7,420 nucleotides of DNA from Psychrobacter sp. (GTDB taxonomy: Bacteria > Pseudomonadota > Gammaproteobacteria > Pseudomonadales > Moraxellaceae). The notes beneath the pieces are model-generated. The model saw only the letters and a list, made by a program, of their open reading frames with translations. It was not told the DNA's origin and ran no database searches. Where the stretch lies: assembly GCA_012270355.1 (NCBI GenBank), contig JAAXIL010000111.1, positions 12,039-19,458 on the forward strand, given 5' to 3'. The position numbers and the translations under genes are program-made. Of this stretch, positions 6,689 to 7,420 are shown piece after piece (positions within the stretch are counted from its first letter, which is position 1; each line of letters starts with the position of its first letter).

Positions 6689-7420
6689 ATGCCAACATTA
6701 CCCATGACATTTAATCCACTGCATCGAAAAAAAATAAACACGCACGATAGCCATTATCAGACACTCGCTATCACCATTACCGATAATATTGCTACCATCA
6801 CTCTAAACCGCCCTGACAAAAAAAACGACATGAGCTATGCCATGATGCGAGAATTGATTGACTGTGCGGGCTGGATTAAAAAAGACAAAACGATACGAGC
6901 GGTGATTATCACGGGGGCAGGGGACACGTTTTGTGCCGGCATTGACCTTGCTGATTTGAACGAGCCTAAAGGGCGAGCATCCATCGTTTGGGAACTGGTT
7001 AAGCCCGCACAAAGCCTGTTTCAAAAGGTGTGCCTGATTTGGCGGGATATGCCCGTGCCAGTTATTGCATGCATGCATGGGCATTGCATCGGAGCAGGCT
7101 TGCAACTGGCGTTGGCGTGTGACATTCGCATCGCTACTCCTGATTGCCAGCTTGCCATCATGGAAGCCAAATGGGGCTTAGTCCCCGACATGGGTTTAAC
7201 CCAATCGGCTTTGCACGTTGTAAATGCCGACATTCTCAAAGAACTTGCCATGACCGCTCGCACCATCGACGGCGAGGAAGCAAAAAACCTTGGATTGGTA
7301 ACGCACATTTGTGACAATCCTGTGGCGTATGCCAGTGAATTGTCGTCGGAGTTAGCCAACCGTTCTCCCGATGCAGTATTGGCCAGCAAACGCGTGGTGA
7401 ATGCCATGACCCAGCAAAAG
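6689..7420 (+). CDS. Crotonase / enoyl-CoA hydratase-isomerase family protein (3' end outside window)
   Basis: The frame is open for 244 codons and still open at the last base. Members are usually about 260-280 residues, so a short C-terminal part is probably missing. It belongs to the crotonase superfamily, which stabilises acyl-CoA enolate intermediates in the cytoplasm. The oxyanion-hole segments are FCAGIDL (81-87) and HGHCIGAGLQLAL (130-142); ITLNRPDKKN (37-46) is the usual N-terminal strand. At the two hydratase glutamate positions it has Q139 and E159, and MEAKWGLVPDMG (158-169) adds D167 where dienoyl-CoA isomerases carry their third acidic residue. A simple 2-enoyl-CoA hydratase is therefore unlikely; an isomerase or another crotonase reaction is possible, and the substrate cannot be told. 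The gene begins 46 bases after the kinase stop with no clear terminator between, so it may be read through from gacS. Family is certain, reaction is not. Confidence 0.9.
   Translation, partial: MPTLPMTFNPLHRKKINTHDSHYQTLAITITDNIATITLNRPDKKNDMSYAMMRELIDCAGWIKKDKTIRAVIITGAGDTFCAGIDLADLNEPKGRASIVWELVKPAQSLFQKVCLIWRDMPVPVIACMHGHCIGAGLQLALACDIRIATPDCQLAIMEAKWGLVPDMGLTQSALHVVNADILKELAMTARTIDGEEAKNLGLVTHICDNPVAYASELSSELANRSPDAVLASKRVVNAMTQQK

Noticed and set aside
7066..7077. Perfect palindrome of three TGCA units
   Set aside because: It falls in the oxyanion-hole coding segment (Ala-Cys-Met-His) and is explained by the codons used there.
7021..7407. 128-codon minus-strand frame near the right end
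   Set aside because: It is antisense to the crotonase gene, which has clear motifs and a good ribosome-binding site.
1..7420. CRISPR, toxin-antitoxin, phage defence or mobile element
   Set aside because: All long coding frames are accounted for by core metabolic or signalling families, and no repeat array, transposase or terminal inverted repeats are visible.

Overview
The window looks like chromosomal housekeeping DNA from a gammaproteobacterium. The gene content (CysM-type cysteine synthase, PurK, a GacS/BarA-type hybrid kinase, a crotonase) and base composition fit Moraxellaceae such as Moraxella or Psychrobacter, but that placement is inference from protein style and not from a marker gene. 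I see no tRNA, rRNA, CRISPR array, insertion sequence or phage gene, and no gene-free stretch longer than about 175 bases.

Layout. The left part (1-3081) is on the minus strand and reads cysM, then a DnaQ-fold 3'-5' exonuclease gene, then purK. cysM and the exonuclease frame overlap by four bases (ATGA), and purK follows after 85 bases, so the three probably share a transcript. The exonuclease frame is interrupted by two in-frame TAA codons five codons apart, which cut off the segment holding its last catalytic motif. It is annotated as a probable pseudogene. A 174-base divergent intergenic region (3082-3255) holds a good extended -10 promoter for cysM and a strong inverted repeat. To the right on the plus strand lie a 1128-residue hybrid sensor kinase (3256-6642) and a crotonase-family gene that runs off the window end (6689 to beyond 7420).

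How the genes fit together. The kinase has the whole phosphorelay of the BarA/GacS family: periplasmic sensor, HAMP, HisKA with H344, ATPase, a degenerate receiver, a receiver with D837, and an Hpt domain with H1024. It would be expected to phosphorylate a GacA/UvrY-type regulator that is not in this window. A gacS gene divergent from cysM is, as I recall, a familiar arrangement in Pseudomonas and relatives, which supports the name. CysM makes cysteine, PurK acts in de novo purine synthesis, and the crotonase acts on acyl-CoA. These are separate metabolic roles and I see no new multigene system.

The points most worth a second look are the interrupted exonuclease, the lysine-to-asparagine change in the kinase receiver, the intergenic inverted repeat, a near-perfect palindrome inside the kinase gene, and the Gln/Glu/Asp active-site pattern of the crotonase.
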